64,000 nt of DNA from Undibacterium sp. (GCA_030645915.1 JAUSNO010000033.1:24522-88521), one strand, 5' to 3'. Positions 36,727-46,340 are shown, counted from the stretch's first letter. Notes: generated by a model from the sequence alone, not told the origin. Numbers and translations are program-made.

Positions 36727-39201
36727 ATGGTTTGCAGCACGATTTTCACGATTCAGCGCACGCAACGTCTGCTGGCCATGGTTGGGATAGCGCTATGCGC
36801 ATGTACTGCGCTGGCGGCCAAGCTGGCTGACAATGCGTATCAGATGCCGCCGCCAGAATTGCAGGCTGTGGTGGATGCGCCGCGTGGCCCCCAGTTTAAG
36901 CTTGGGCCGCGCCGCAAGACGGCTTTGCTCATCAGCGTGCCGGGTTTGCCGAGCATTGCCGAAGTGGCGCAGCCAGAGCTGAGGCTGGCCGGCTTACGCA
37001 TTCATCCGCGCACCCGTGCGGCCAGCCGCTTTGATTTTAGCAATGGGCTCAGCTTGCTCGATATTGCCAGCGGCAAGATCCGCCAGATAAAAGGCTTGCC
37101 CGCCAAGGCGCGCATAGCAGACAGTTTATGGTCACCGGACGAGCAATGGGTGGCTTTTAGCCGCTGGGCAGATAACGGCGTTGAGCTGTGGTTGTTAGAT
37201 GTAAAAAATGCCAGCGCAGAGCGCCTCATCAGCGAAAAATTGAACGCTGTGACAGGCTACGGGTTCTCCTGGCTGAACGGTTCTGAAGAATTATTGGTGC
37301 GTCTGCTACCCCTTCGCCAATCCAGGCTTCCGGTCGAAAAAACCATTCCAAACGGGCCCAATACTCAGGAAACCAGGGGCGGCAAGATCACCCAGAGCCG
37401 CACCTATCCGGACATGTTAAAGACCGCGCACGATGCCGATATGCTTGATTGGTATCTGCAAACGCAGCTGGCGATTGTCAATACCGACGGTGAGGTGCGC
37501 CGTATCGGGCCCGTCATGACACTGAGTAAGGTACAAGCGTCGCCAAACGGCAAGCTGATGCTAACGACACAATTGCGCCGACCGTATTCCACCATCCTGC
37601 CGATGGAAAGGTTCGGACAATTGATAGAGATCTGGAACGATCAGGGCAAAAAGATCAAGACCGTCGCCGAACGGCCGATGCGCGAGCGTCTGCCTGGTGG
37701 TAATGACGCGGTACAGGCTGGGCCGCGTGATTTTGGCTGGCGCAATGATCAGCCTGCCACGCTCTATTGGCTGGAAGCGCAAGCCGGCGGCGATCCCGAG
37801 GCCAGCGTCAAGATTCATGACGTGCTGATGCAGCAGGCGGCACCGTTTAAGGCCGCACCGCAAGATTTGCTGGATCTTGCCTGGCGATTTAACTCGGTGC
37901 AGTGGGGTAACGACGGGCTCGCCCTGGTGACGGAAAGCTGGTGGAAGAGCAGGGACACGCGTACCTGGCGCATACAGCCTGGTTTTCCAAACAGTAAGCC
38001 GGAGTTAATCTTCAGCCGCAAGTCAGAGGATCAGTACGCGCACCCCGGCAACCCCGTCATGACGCTCAATCAATTCGGTCGTAGCGTATTGCGCACTAGC
38101 CCGGATGGATTTTCCCTGTTCTTGATCGGCGCAGGCGCCAGTCCTGAAGGCGAACGGCCTTTTCTCGATAAGCTCCATTTGGCTAGCGAGAAAACGACGC
38201 GTCTCTGGCGCTCCAAGGCGCCGTATTACGAAGAAGTCCTGGGGGTGCTTGATGACCGAGGCAATCAACTATTGACCAGCCGTGAATCGAATGACGAGCG
38301 GCCCAATTTATACGTGCGCCAGCTCGACAGCAGCATGCTACCGCGCGCATTGACGGCCTTTCCGCACCCGACGCCACAATTCAAGGGCGTGCAAAAACGG
38401 ATCTTGCGCTACGAGCGTGAAGATGGCGTAGAGCTCAGTGCCACCCTCTATCTGCCGCCCGGATACGATCCCCGGCGCGATGGCCCGCGACCGATGTTGA
38501 TGTGGGCATATCCGCGTGAGTTCAAGACGGCCGAGGCGGCCGGTCAGGTCAAGAGTTCACCCTACAAGTTCAATCGCATTAATTTCAATGGCCCGCAGGT
38601 GATGCTGGCCCGTGGCTACTCGGTGCTCGACGATCCTGCCATGCCCATCATCGGCGAAGGCAGGGATGAGCCGAACGATACCTATATCGAACAATTAAAA
38701 ATGAACGCAGAGGCGGCGGTCGAGGAAGTGGTGCGTATTGGGGTAGCCGAGCGCGGCCGCATTGCCATCGGCGGGCATAGTTACGGCGCCTTCATGGCCG
38801 CCAATCTGCTCGCCCACACCAGTTTGTTCCGCGCGGGAATTGCCCGCTCCGGTGCCTATAACCGTACCTTGACGCCGTTTGGCTTTCAGTCGGAAGAGCG
38901 TAACTTCTGGAAGGCCAAAGAGGCCTACCAGGCGATGGCACCGTTTAATTTTGCCAACAAGATAGAAGACCCGCTCCTGCTGATTCATGGCGAGCAGGAC
39001 AATAACCCCGGCACCTCTCCGGTGCAAAGCGAGCGCATGTATCAGGCCCTGCAAGGCCTGGGCGCCACCACGCGGCTGGTGATGTTGCCCAATGAGAGCC
39101 ACAGCTACCGTGCGCGCGAATCCGTCTTGCACATGCTATGGGAGCAAGATCAATGGCTCAACAAGTACGTCAAAAATGGCAAAGATAATCACGGAAAATG
39201 A
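36727..39201 (+). CDS. Exported S9 prolyl-oligopeptidase-family serine peptidase, glutamyl endopeptidase (S9D)-like
   Basis: The 824-residue protein has a signal peptide (hydrophobic 15-31, LAA-KL), a beta-propeller region (about 60-560), and a C-terminal alpha/beta-hydrolase. The triad is visible: Ser685 in GGHSYGAF, Asp758 in HGEQDNNPG and His792 in PNESHSYR. The stretch GIARSGAYNRTLTPFGFQSEER is close to the plant and bacterial glutamyl endopeptidases of subfamily S9D. Such enzymes cut small peptides after Glu. It lies 41 bases after the M16 pair in the same direction, so probably one operon, with the POT transporter divergent. Substrate specificity is inferred from the family. Confidence 0.9.
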   Translation: MVCSTIFTIQRTQRLLAMVGIALCACTALAAKLADNAYQMPPPELQAVVDAPRGPQFKLGPRRKTALLISVPGLPSIAEVAQPELRLAGLRIHPRTRAASRFDFSNGLSLLDIASGKIRQIKGLPAKARIADSLWSPDEQWVAFSRWADNGVELWLLDVKNASAERLISEKLNAVTGYGFSWLNGSEELLVRLLPLRQSRLPVEKTIPNGPNTQETRGGKITQSRTYPDMLKTAHDADMLDWYLQTQLAIVNTDGEVRRIGPVMTLSKVQASPNGKLMLTTQLRRPYSTILPMERFGQLIEIWNDQGKKIKTVAERPMRERLPGGNDAVQAGPRDFGWRNDQPATLYWLEAQAGGDPEASVKIHDVLMQQAAPFKAAPQDLLDLAWRFNSVQWGNDGLALVTESWWKSRDTRTWRIQPGFPNSKPELIFSRKSEDQYAHPGNPVMTLNQFGRSVLRTSPDGFSLFLIGAGASPEGERPFLDKLHLASEKTTRLWRSKAPYYEEVLGVLDDRGNQLLTSRESNDERPNLYVRQLDSSMLPRALTAFPHPTPQFKGVQKRILRYEREDGVELSATLYLPPGYDPRRDGPRPMLMWAYPREFKTAEAAGQVKSSPYKFNRINFNGPQVMLARGYSVLDDPAMPIIGEGRDEPNDTYIEQLKMNAEAAVEEVVRIGVAERGRIAIGGHSYGAFMAANLLAHTSLFRAGIARSGAYNRTLTPFGFQSEERNFWKAKEAYQAMAPFNFANKIEDPLLLIHGEQDNNPGTSPVQSERMYQALQGLGATTRLVMLPNESHSYRARESVLHMLWEQDQWLNKYVKNGKDNHGK

Positions 39202-39207
39202 GCGCCC

Positions 39208-39228
39208 TCAGGCGAGGTTCTCGCCTGA
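39208..39228 (+). terminator. Hairpin after the S9 peptidase gene
   Basis: TCAGGCGAG (39208-39216) pairs with CTCGCCTGA (39220-39228) around GTT, six bases after the stop codon. Only a weak T/A-rich tail follows, so termination is probable but not certain. Confidence 0.55.
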
Positions 39229-39276
39229 TACCTTTAAAATACCTGAAATAATGGGAGTATAGGAATTTGTAGGCCT

Positions 39277-39301
39277 AACACGCACGTAGAACGTGCGTGT
39301 T
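39277..39301. repeat. Short perfect hairpin related to the REP-like arms
   Basis: AACACGCACGT (39277-39287) and ACGTGCGTGTT (39291-39301) pair around AGA. The CAACACGCAC/GTGCGTGTTG edge is the same as in the 28843-28917 element. A GGGAGTATA motif lies just before it at 39252-39261. Confidence 0.6.
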
Positions 39302-39415
39302 GGATCAAATTTTATTGATACTGCACCCTAGTATATTGCCAGCTCAAACTGTTGGCACAATGGCTAAATTTTCCTTTATGATGTTTTTATCTTCTCTTCA
39401 TCAACGGTCACCTTC

Positions 39416-39841
39416 ATGCTTAAAGCCATCATTCTCGACAATCAGGCGGTTGCGCGCGATCTTCTGACTTCTGTATTGAATAACGGCGGCCATGAAGTGG
39501 TGGGCGGCAGTAACACCAATTTGACCAATCTTGCACGCCTGGTCAAGTTGCAGCCGCAAATTGTCTGTGTGGATATCGGTGAGACCAACGGTGACGGTAC
39601 GGTGTTACTCGATGCCCTGCGCAAAGAGCTGCCCAAGGCGTTGATCTTTCTGGTATCTGCAAAAATAGATGCCGGCACCATACAGTCAGCACAGCAGCAT
39701 GGCGTCAGCGGTTTCATTGTCAAACCTTTCAACGCGGCTGCAGTGCTCACCTCAATACGCAATACGATTATCCGTATCGCCACCCAGCAAAGAGCGAGAG
39801 CAGGCTTGGTTTCTGATGACTCCCTGCCAGGCGAAAATTGA
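39416..39841 (+). CDS. Single-domain response-regulator receiver protein
   Basis: The 141-residue protein is one CheY-like receiver with a short tail. The phospho-acceptor is Asp53 in VCVDIGE; Asp8 supplies acidic-pocket function, but the usual second acidic residue is Asn9. Ser in LVSAK and Lys in FIVKPF are in place. There is no output domain, so it may work as a phosphate relay or by protein contact. The ribosome site is poor. It is 117 bases before a LytS-type kinase in the same direction, and could be that kinase's second target, but LytTR is the more usual partner. Confidence 0.88.
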   Translation: MLKAIILDNQAVARDLLTSVLNNGGHEVVGGSNTNLTNLARLVKLQPQIVCVDIGETNGDGTVLLDALRKELPKALIFLVSAKIDAGTIQSAQQHGVSGFIVKPFNAAAVLTSIRNTIIRIATQQRARAGLVSDDSLPGEN

Positions 39842-39958
39842 GCGGATGTGTTCAGCACGAAAATCAGCCACTTCGTCCCTTGTATTCCGGTTTTATCGCA
39901 GCACCACCTGGTGAATTTGTTTTCACTTACAGTAGCAACTTCGTCGTCAGGAGCTGCC

Positions 39959-41281
39959 ATGCCATCCGTCAACCCTCGTTTAATTCATGCTATGTCAGAC
40001 CAGGTTTTACCTTCGGAAGTTTCGCTACAAAGTGATACCTGGCTGTACCGCTACCGCCACTTTCCCGTCTTCTCGACCACATGGTTTCGTTACCGCGCGC
40101 TTGCGTTCGGCGGCGCGCAACTGATATTACTGATCTTGTTGCCGCTGCTCGTACTGCTGCAACATCGGGATATCAAGGCCTTTTTCGTTTTTGCCGGGCC
40201 GATGTATGGCGGTGGTGCCGCCTTGTTTTTGCTCGGGCCGGCGATGGCCGTCTGCGTGCGGCAAAAGGCATATCCGGTACGTAAAGAGGCAATATTCCTC
40301 GGTGGCGCGCTTTGTCTGGGCGCGCTGCTCAGTTTTGGCATATACAAGGGCTTAAATTATGCTGCCAAGTATGTCGCTTACAGCGACGCCAACGTGGAGA
40401 TTTCATTTTGGCATCCTACGCCTGAACAACGACCTTCCTCTGGCGACAGGCAAGCGCCAGAAAAACCAGGCATAGCGACGTCAGAGCCTGGTCCAATCAA
40501 CGCGGCAGTCGATCAGCCTCTGGTCGACATTTTGCTGAACCTCATCCGTGTCGTGCCTTTGGCCGGCATGCTTATTTATACCGGCAGCGGGTTTGACTTG
40601 TGGGTCTTTTATCGGCAACGCAAAAAGTTGGCCGAAGCCATGCAACTGCAAGAGCTGCAGCGCGCCCAGGATGCGCGCCGTGAAGCGGAATTGCGTCTCT
40701 CCGTGCTGGTGGCGCAAGTCGAACCGCATTTTCTTTTCAATACCCTGGCCGGCGTACGATCCGCCATCCTGACCGAACCGGCACGCGCCACCGCGATTGT
40801 CGATCACCTGGTCGATTACCTGCGTGCCACCATCCCGCAAATGCGTGATGACGGCGCTTCGGTGCAAGGGCGGCTGGCACAACAGCTGGAAGCCGCCCGC
40901 GCTTATCTGGCCCTGATGCAGGCACGAATTCCGCGCCTGAGTTTTAGCGTTGAATCGGATGTCGAAGATGCCGCCTTGCCGCCCCTGATGCTGATCTCTC
41001 TGGTTGAAAATGCCGTCAAGCATGGGGTAGAACCCAAAATCGGACCGGTACATATTTCACTTACCGCCAGGCGCATGCAACGCGATGATGAGGAGGTATT
41101 GGAGCTTACCGTGGCGGATAATGGCATCGGTTTTGGCGGCACCACGTCCGGTAGCGGCATAGGGCTGGCCAATATCCGCGAAAGACTGGAATCCATGTTT
41201 GGCAAGCGCGCCAGTTTGCAGCTCAATGCCAGGGCCGAAGGTGGCATCGCCGCCGTCATCATCTTGCCGCTATTGAATTGA
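39959..41281 (+). CDS. LytS/YehU-type sensor histidine kinase
   Basis: The 440-residue protein has N-terminal hydrophobic helices (about 40-60, 70-90, 100-120, 180-200), then a His_kinase domain (PF06580) with PHFLFNTLAGVRSAI holding the phospho-accepting histidine, followed by an ATPase domain with LVENAVKHGVEPK and DNGIGFGG..GSGIGLANIRERL. The start is placed at ATG 39959 because AGGAG lies 5 bases upstream; the open frame extends 37 codons further up. Its signal is unknown. It precedes the LytTR regulator by 45 bases and forms a two-component system with it. Confidence 0.92.
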   Translation: MPSVNPRLIHAMSDQVLPSEVSLQSDTWLYRYRHFPVFSTTWFRYRALAFGGAQLILLILLPLLVLLQHRDIKAFFVFAGPMYGGGAALFLLGPAMAVCVRQKAYPVRKEAIFLGGALCLGALLSFGIYKGLNYAAKYVAYSDANVEISFWHPTPEQRPSSGDRQAPEKPGIATSEPGPINAAVDQPLVDILLNLIRVVPLAGMLIYTGSGFDLWVFYRQRKKLAEAMQLQELQRAQDARREAELRLSVLVAQVEPHFLFNTLAGVRSAILTEPARATAIVDHLVDYLRATIPQMRDDGASVQGRLAQQLEAARAYLALMQARIPRLSFSVESDVEDAALPPLMLISLVENAVKHGVEPKIGPVHISLTARRMQRDDEEVLELTVADNGIGFGGTTSGSGIGLANIRERLESMFGKRASLQLNARAEGGIAAVIILPLLN

Positions 41282-41326
41282 AAATGAGATTAAAACTGAG
41301 ACTGAACAGAGACTGAACAGAGAGAC

Positions 41327-42085
41327 ATGATGATCACCGCAATCATTGCAGACGACGAAGATTTACCGCGTAAGGAACTGCGCCGCATGTTGGCCGAGCA
41401 CTGGCCAGAATTAAGCATCGTCGCCGAATGCGAACACGGCGCCGATGCGCTGGAAGCGATTTATGCCAGTACGCCCGACATCGCGTTTCTCGATATCCGC
41501 ATGCCTGGCATATCGGGTCTGGATGTCGCCAATGCGATTAAGGGGCGCTGCCACACGGTGTTCACCACCGCCTATGACAATCATGCGATAGAAGCCTTTG
41601 CCGCCGGCGCCATCGACTATCTGTTGAAGCCCATCGCGCGCGAACGATTGATCGATGCGATTGCCCGCCTGAAAGAGCGGCTTAACCGCAAGCAGGCCGC
41701 GCCCGATGTGAGCCAGTTGATGCTGGAGCTGGACAAGCGCCTGCGTGCACCAGCTGTCGAAAAAATACGCTGGATCAGCGCCAGTGTGGGCGATACCATC
41801 AAGATGTTCCCGGTGGATAAAATTTTGTTTTTCACTTCGGATGAAAAATACACCCGTGTCGTCAGCAGCGACGACGAGGCGCATGTGCGCAAGCCGCTCA
41901 AGGAGATTATTGATGGCCTTGATGCCGATCTGTTCTGGCAAATTCATCGTAGTGTGGTGGTGCGTGCCGACGCGATATCGCGCGCGCATCGCGATGAGAT
42001 GGGACGTGTGACGGTGGAGCTGCGCGGCTCTAAAGAGATACTCAAAGTGAGCCAGGCTTACGCCTGGCGTTTCAAGCCCATGTGA
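41327..42085 (+). CDS. LytTR-family DNA-binding response regulator (LytR/AlgR type)
   Basis: The 252-residue protein has a receiver domain (1-120) with acidic pair Asp9/Asp10, phospho-acceptor Asp56 in FLDIRMPG and Lys in YLLKPI, and a C-terminal LytTR DNA-binding domain (about 145-250; KIRWISASVGDTIKMFPVDKILFFTSDEKYTRV, FWQIHRSVVVRADAI). It is expected to be phosphorylated by the adjacent LytS-type kinase. Members often control cell-wall, autolysis, peptide-uptake or exopolysaccharide genes. A short tandem GACTGAACAGA repeat lies directly before the ribosome site (41301-41322). Convergent with the GGDEF-EAL gene. Confidence 0.93.
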   Translation: MMITAIIADDEDLPRKELRRMLAEHWPELSIVAECEHGADALEAIYASTPDIAFLDIRMPGISGLDVANAIKGRCHTVFTTAYDNHAIEAFAAGAIDYLLKPIARERLIDAIARLKERLNRKQAAPDVSQLMLELDKRLRAPAVEKIRWISASVGDTIKMFPVDKILFFTSDEKYTRVVSSDDEAHVRKPLKEIIDGLDADLFWQIHRSVVVRADAISRAHRDEMGRVTVELRGSKEILKVSQAYAWRFKPM

Positions 42086-42103
42086 TTAGTTGAATTAATT
42101 GTT

Positions 42104-44539
42104 TTAGCTATTGGCGCTGATCCGCTTTGTGCCGTCGCCGATCGGGGTCAGGTAGCGCTCTTCAAATTCATCAATGCCGAGTGCGGGTGAGTACAGAAAA
42201 CCCTGCAGCTCATCGCAGCGCAGCGTCTGCAGCAGGGCGCGTTGTTCGGCATTTTCTACCCCCTCGGCGATCACCCGCAGCTTGAGTGCATGTGCCAGGC
42301 TGATGATGGCCGTGACGATGGCGATATCACTTTCGTCATCCGGCAAATGCATGACAAATGAACGGTCGATCTTAAGTTTGCTGATCGGAAAACGCTTGAG
42401 GTAACTCAGGCTGGAATACCCGGTGCCAAAATCATCAATCGACATCTTGACGCCCAATTCGGCCAGTGCCTGCAGCTTTTTCAGCGTCTCTTCTACGTCG
42501 CGTATCAGTATCGATTCCGTCAGTTCCAGTTCGATTCTGTCTGGCGGCAAGCCGGCCTCCTGCAATGCGTTGGCGATGTCTTCAATAAAACCGGTCTGCT
42601 GAAACTGCAGCGCCGAGACATTCACCGAGATACTTAATTTTTCACCCCGGCCATGCCAGATTGCCGCCTGCCTGATCGCGGTTTTCATGACCCAATTGCC
42701 GATCGCGACGATCACGCCGGTCTCTTCGGCGATGGGAATAAACTGCGCCGGGCTGACCTCGCCCATATCGGCATCGTGCCAGCGTATCAGGGCTTCTACG
42801 CCGAATACTTCGTCATTCTCCAGATTGACCAAAGGCTGATAATGCAGGCGGAAACGGTTGTGTTCCAGCGCCTGGCGCATGGCATGATCAATCTTCATGC
42901 GCGACAACAAGCCGATGTTCATCTGACGCTGATAAAAGCGAAAATCCGAACGGCCTCTTTCCTTGACATGGTACATCGCGCTGTCAGCATTCTTGATCAG
43001 GTCATCCATGTTGCTGCCATCCACCGGATACAGCGCAATGCCGATACTGCAGGTGACCGTGAAGTTCATCGTATCGAGCGTGAAGGGCGCATTTAATTCC
43101 TGCAGCACGCGACGGGCGCAGATCTCGGCACCGCTGGCATCGGCCTGATGCAGCAATAAGACAAATTCGTCACCGCCCAAGCGCGCTGCCGTGTCGACCT
43201 GGCGTATGCAGCGCTTGAGTCTTTCTGTCACTTCAATCAATACGCGGTCACCAAACGGGTGACCCAGCGAGTCATTGATCTGCTTGAAATGGTCCAGATC
43301 CAGAAATAGCAGGGCAAAGCTGCTGTTATTGCGGCTGGAAAAAGTAATCGATTGTTTAATCCGTTCGGCCAGCAACAGGCGGTTAGGCAGGCCGGTAAGT
43401 ACATCGGAAAACGCCAGCTCTTCGATTTTTTGCTTGGCTGTGTGATTCTCGGTCCTGTCTTTGAAAAAACCGATGTAATGCACGGTATGACCAATTTCGT
43501 CCTGTACCCGGACCAGCGAGATCATGCACAGATAGGCGTGACCATTCTTGCGCCGGTTCCACAGTTCACCTTCCCAGTAACCTTTGAGTTCCAGTTCTTC
43601 CAGCAGCTTTTTAACTACATCGGCATTGCCTTCCTTGGAAAAAAAATCGCTGGGCGTTAAGCCCATCATTTCTTTCTCGGTATAGCTCGAGAGCCGTTCA
43701 AAACTGGGATTGGTGGTGATGATTCTTTGCGCGCTGTCGGTGATGAAAATCGCATCGGTGCTTGATTCAAATACCTTGGCCGCCAGCTGCAGGCGTGCTT
43801 CATCCGCCAGTCTTTGTGTGATGTCACGGTAGGAATAGACCCGGCCTATCGGTCGTCCGCGGGCATATTGCGGCAGCGTGACGCGTTCCAGTATCTTGCC
43901 CGAGCGTAGTACCAGCACGTCGGTCGCTTCCATCAAGGGAGAACGGTTGATTGAGCCAAGTCGTTCGGAATAGTGACTGGCATCGACCATGCACTTATCC
44001 ATCCACGCATAGATGGCGCCGTCATCACGCTGTGTCAGCAAATCATCGGGCAAGTTCCATAGTTTGGCGAACAGATGGTTGTAACTGCGGATCGCCCCAT
44101 CCAGATCGGTCACCAGTATGCCGTCTGCGGTCGATTCCAGCGTGGCACGCAATTCGGCGATCAGTTTTTCCAGCTCGTTTTCTACCTTGCGCTGATCGCT
44201 ATGATCGCGAATCGCCACCACATACAATGAGGTATCCATGCCCAGACGTACCAGCGTGACCTGTCTTTCGACCTGAACGGTGCTGCCGTCAGCACGCTGT
44301 AGCAAGGTCTCTGAGAATATATTGTCCGATAAGCCCGCCGCGACATCTTCCCAAAAGTAGACGTCTTCCGGCGCGGCAGCCAGGTCCACCACGGGTCTGT
44401 CATTTAATGTGTGCGGCGGCAACATGAGTAATTCGTGTGCGGCACGATTGGCCGCCAGTATGTGTAACTGTATCGGATCAACCAGCAACACCGCTTCCAG
44501 CATCCCTTCGATGAGCGCCTGCCAGTGTATCGTTTTCAT
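42104..44539 (-). CDS. PAS-GGDEF-EAL protein (c-di-GMP cyclase/phosphodiesterase)
   Basis: The 811-residue cytosolic protein has three PAS-type modules (about 5-115, 125-245, 250-370), then a GGDEF domain (about 375-535) with intact RLGGDEFVLL, and an EAL domain (about 550-800) with VEALIRWH and IDDFGTGYSSL intact. Both catalytic motifs look competent, so it could make or break c-di-GMP; in many such proteins one domain dominates, and this cannot be read here. No membrane segment. Its ATG overlaps the stop of the upstream HD-GYP gene by 4 bases (ATGA), so the two are made together. Confidence 0.93.
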   Translation of the reverse strand: MKTIHWQALIEGMLEAVLLVDPIQLHILAANRAAHELLMLPPHTLNDRPVVDLAAAPEDVYFWEDVAAGLSDNIFSETLLQRADGSTVQVERQVTLVRLGMDTSLYVVAIRDHSDQRKVENELEKLIAELRATLESTADGILVTDLDGAIRSYNHLFAKLWNLPDDLLTQRDDGAIYAWMDKCMVDASHYSERLGSINRSPLMEATDVLVLRSGKILERVTLPQYARGRPIGRVYSYRDITQRLADEARLQLAAKVFESSTDAIFITDSAQRIITTNPSFERLSSYTEKEMMGLTPSDFFSKEGNADVVKKLLEELELKGYWEGELWNRRKNGHAYLCMISLVRVQDEIGHTVHYIGFFKDRTENHTAKQKIEELAFSDVLTGLPNRLLLAERIKQSITFSSRNNSSFALLFLDLDHFKQINDSLGHPFGDRVLIEVTERLKRCIRQVDTAARLGGDEFVLLLHQADASGAEICARRVLQELNAPFTLDTMNFTVTCSIGIALYPVDGSNMDDLIKNADSAMYHVKERGRSDFRFYQRQMNIGLLSRMKIDHAMRQALEHNRFRLHYQPLVNLENDEVFGVEALIRWHDADMGEVSPAQFIPIAEETGVIVAIGNWVMKTAIRQAAIWHGRGEKLSISVNVSALQFQQTGFIEDIANALQEAGLPPDRIELELTESILIRDVEETLKKLQALAELGVKMSIDDFGTGYSSLSYLKRFPISKLKIDRSFVMHLPDDESDIAIVTAIISLAHALKLRVIAEGVENAEQRALLQTLRCDELQGFLYSPALGIDEFEERYLTPIGDGTKRISANS

Positions 44540-45813
44540 GGCGTCTCTCCGGCCGGGGGCAATTCCATGCCGCGCTCAAAAAAGTAGCATAGACGTTTGC
44601 GTGGCGACAGATAATCGTAGGCCGCTTTCGGCAGTTGCAGCGGTTTCAGGCTGCGCCGTATGCCAAGCTGTTGTTCGAGTTCCAGATTGATCACCAGCGC
44701 ATCATCTCGCGGAATGGCCGGATCATGGATCACCACGCGCGGTTTAATCGGGCGCGAGGAATTGACCGACACCACCAGCGCATATCGCTCGTCAGTCAAC
44801 TGCACCACGGAACCGGGCGGATAAATTCCCATCATATGGATAAATGCCGTCATGCTGGGAACATGAAACTGCGCCTTGTTTTGCGTAAAAATTTGCGACA
44901 AAGCTTCATGTGGTGTGATCGCGATGGCCGGATTGCCCGGATTGCACAGATTGTCATAGCGGTTCACCAGCGACACGATGCGCCCAAGCGGGGATATTTT
45001 ATCGACCTTGATATGGCTAGGGTAACCGCTGCCATCGGTACATTCATGGTGTTGCGCGATCAATAAGGTGGCGTCGCCCGACAGGCCCATTTTGCGCGCC
45101 AGATTAACGCCATGCAGCACATGTTCCTGGTACAACTGACGCTCGGCCATGCTGAACTGCTCGTCCTGCCAACGCAGGCGATCCGGCAACGCCATTTTGC
45201 CAAGATCATGCAGTAATGCACCGATACCTAATTCCAGCATTTCCGGCTTACTTAAACCCAAAGCCTTGCCAAGCAAAAGTGAAATAACCGTCACGTTAAT
45301 CGAATGCAGCGACGTCTTTTCGCCGGCTTTTTCAGACAGCAAGCGTATCGCCGCCTCTTCTTCACCCAAGACACTGCCCAAAAAACCCTGAATCAAAGTT
45401 TCAGTCAGCTCCCTGGCCAGCTGCGGCTGCGCATGGGCGATCTCTGCCACATGCTTGAAGGTTTGCGAAGCCTGGCCAAATTGCCGCTCGCAGGCAAGCA
45501 GGCTCGAATGCTGCAACGCCAGCATCTCGCGACGCAAGCGCGCTTCGCTGGCCTTGGACGATTCTGCCGTGACAGCGGCGGTAATGACAGCGGCAGGTGC
45601 GGCTTGCACCAGGTCAGGGTCAGGCGAACTCTTCTCGGGCGCATAACGAACCCGCTCCAAACCTAAAGCGCGAATGGTCGCAAGCTGGGTTTGCGTGCGG
45701 ATCTCAAAACTGTTGACTGGAAAAGGATGATCCATCCAGCCCATGTCGAGATAGATGAACATACCGATGCGCAACTGCGAAATGTCGATAAATTGTGTGT
45801 GAATGTCGGTCAT
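44536..45813 (-). CDS. HD-GYP domain protein with DUF3391 N-terminus (c-di-GMP phosphodiesterase)
   Basis: The product is 425 residues from ATG 45813 (an ATG six codons upstream is also in frame). Residues about 8-60 match DUF3391 (ISQLRIGMFIYLDMGWMDHPFP). The HD-GYP core follows with LLHDLGKMALP (HD) and QHHECTDGSGYP (HHE..DGxGYP), retaining the metal ligands and the GYP region. These enzymes hydrolyse c-di-GMP to GMP. Translational coupling to the GGDEF-EAL protein suggests matched production of opposing activities or a shared complex. Confidence 0.92.
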   Translation of the reverse strand: MTDIHTQFIDISQLRIGMFIYLDMGWMDHPFPVNSFEIRTQTQLATIRALGLERVRYAPEKSSPDPDLVQAAPAAVITAAVTAESSKASEARLRREMLALQHSSLLACERQFGQASQTFKHVAEIAHAQPQLARELTETLIQGFLGSVLGEEEAAIRLLSEKAGEKTSLHSINVTVISLLLGKALGLSKPEMLELGIGALLHDLGKMALPDRLRWQDEQFSMAERQLYQEHVLHGVNLARKMGLSGDATLLIAQHHECTDGSGYPSHIKVDKISPLGRIVSLVNRYDNLCNPGNPAIAITPHEALSQIFTQNKAQFHVPSMTAFIHMMGIYPPGSVVQLTDERYALVVSVNSSRPIKPRVVIHDPAIPRDDALVINLELEQQLGIRRSLKPLQLPKAAYDYLSPRKRLCYFFERGMELPPAGETP

Positions 45814-45941
45814 TGGGTGCGTGTTCTGCAAGCGGGGATGACAGAGCGATCCTGTATGGATTGTTAAAGTAGCACGTGATTTCTGAAAAAGCCACTTTTT
45901 TTAACAATTCCCACGAGTATACGCCTTGTTTTACCGTATAC

Positions 45942-46019
45942 CGACGCACTATCCGCTGATAGTACTGCCTGAAGGCGCAATCCCCATGCGGCTTGCAGGC
46001 TAGGGTGGCTGGAGAGGGG
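45942..46019. repeat. REP-like element, degenerate (copy 3)
   Basis: Contains CGACGCACTATCC (45942-45954) and CCCATGCGGCTTGCAGG (45983-45999), the arm and core of the REP-like family, but the second arm is decayed. Confidence 0.55.
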
Positions 46020-46090
46020 CTAGTTTATTGCGTGGTGGGCCAGGTGGTTTTTGGGGTTTTGGTCGTTGAATTGCGTATTACGTTTTTTGA

Positions 46091-46123
46091 GATTGCTGGC
46101 CGGTCTACCGCCGGCCGGCAATC
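46091..46123. repeat. 13-bp hairpin, GATTGCTGGCCGG arms
   Basis: GATTGCTGGCCGG (46091-46103) pairs with CCGGCCGGCAATC (46111-46123) with one wobble around a 7-base loop. It is unrelated to the REP-like family. Confidence 0.65.
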
Positions 46124-46209
46124 GCACATCAACAACAGAAGATAATCAATAGACCTAAACGCAAAAATAGTTGGTCTATGCAAGCCATTAAAAAATGAAA
46201 ACAAGACCA

Positions 46210-46282
46210 TGCCACCACGCATATCCCATGCGGCCTACAGGCCAGACAGGCTGAAGAAGCGCATGAACAGTGCGCGGTGGCA
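46210..46282. repeat. REP-like hairpin (copy 4)
   Basis: TGCCACC (46210-46216) pairs with GGTGGCA (46276-46282); within, CATGCG pairs with CGCATG. It shares CCCATGCGGCCTACAGG with the core of the other copies. Confidence 0.7.
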
Positions 46283-46314
46283 GGGCACGAATAGAATGCC
46301 GCACGGTGGCACGC

Positions 46315-46340
46315 GTACGATTACGCTGCGCTAATCGTAC
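46315..46340. repeat. Hairpin GTACGATTA / TAATCGTAC
   Basis: Perfect 9-bp arms around CGCTGCGC. GTACGATTA/TAATCGTAC hairpins recur in many proteobacterial intergenic regions; here it is the last of a run of hairpins before the metH end. Confidence 0.65.
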
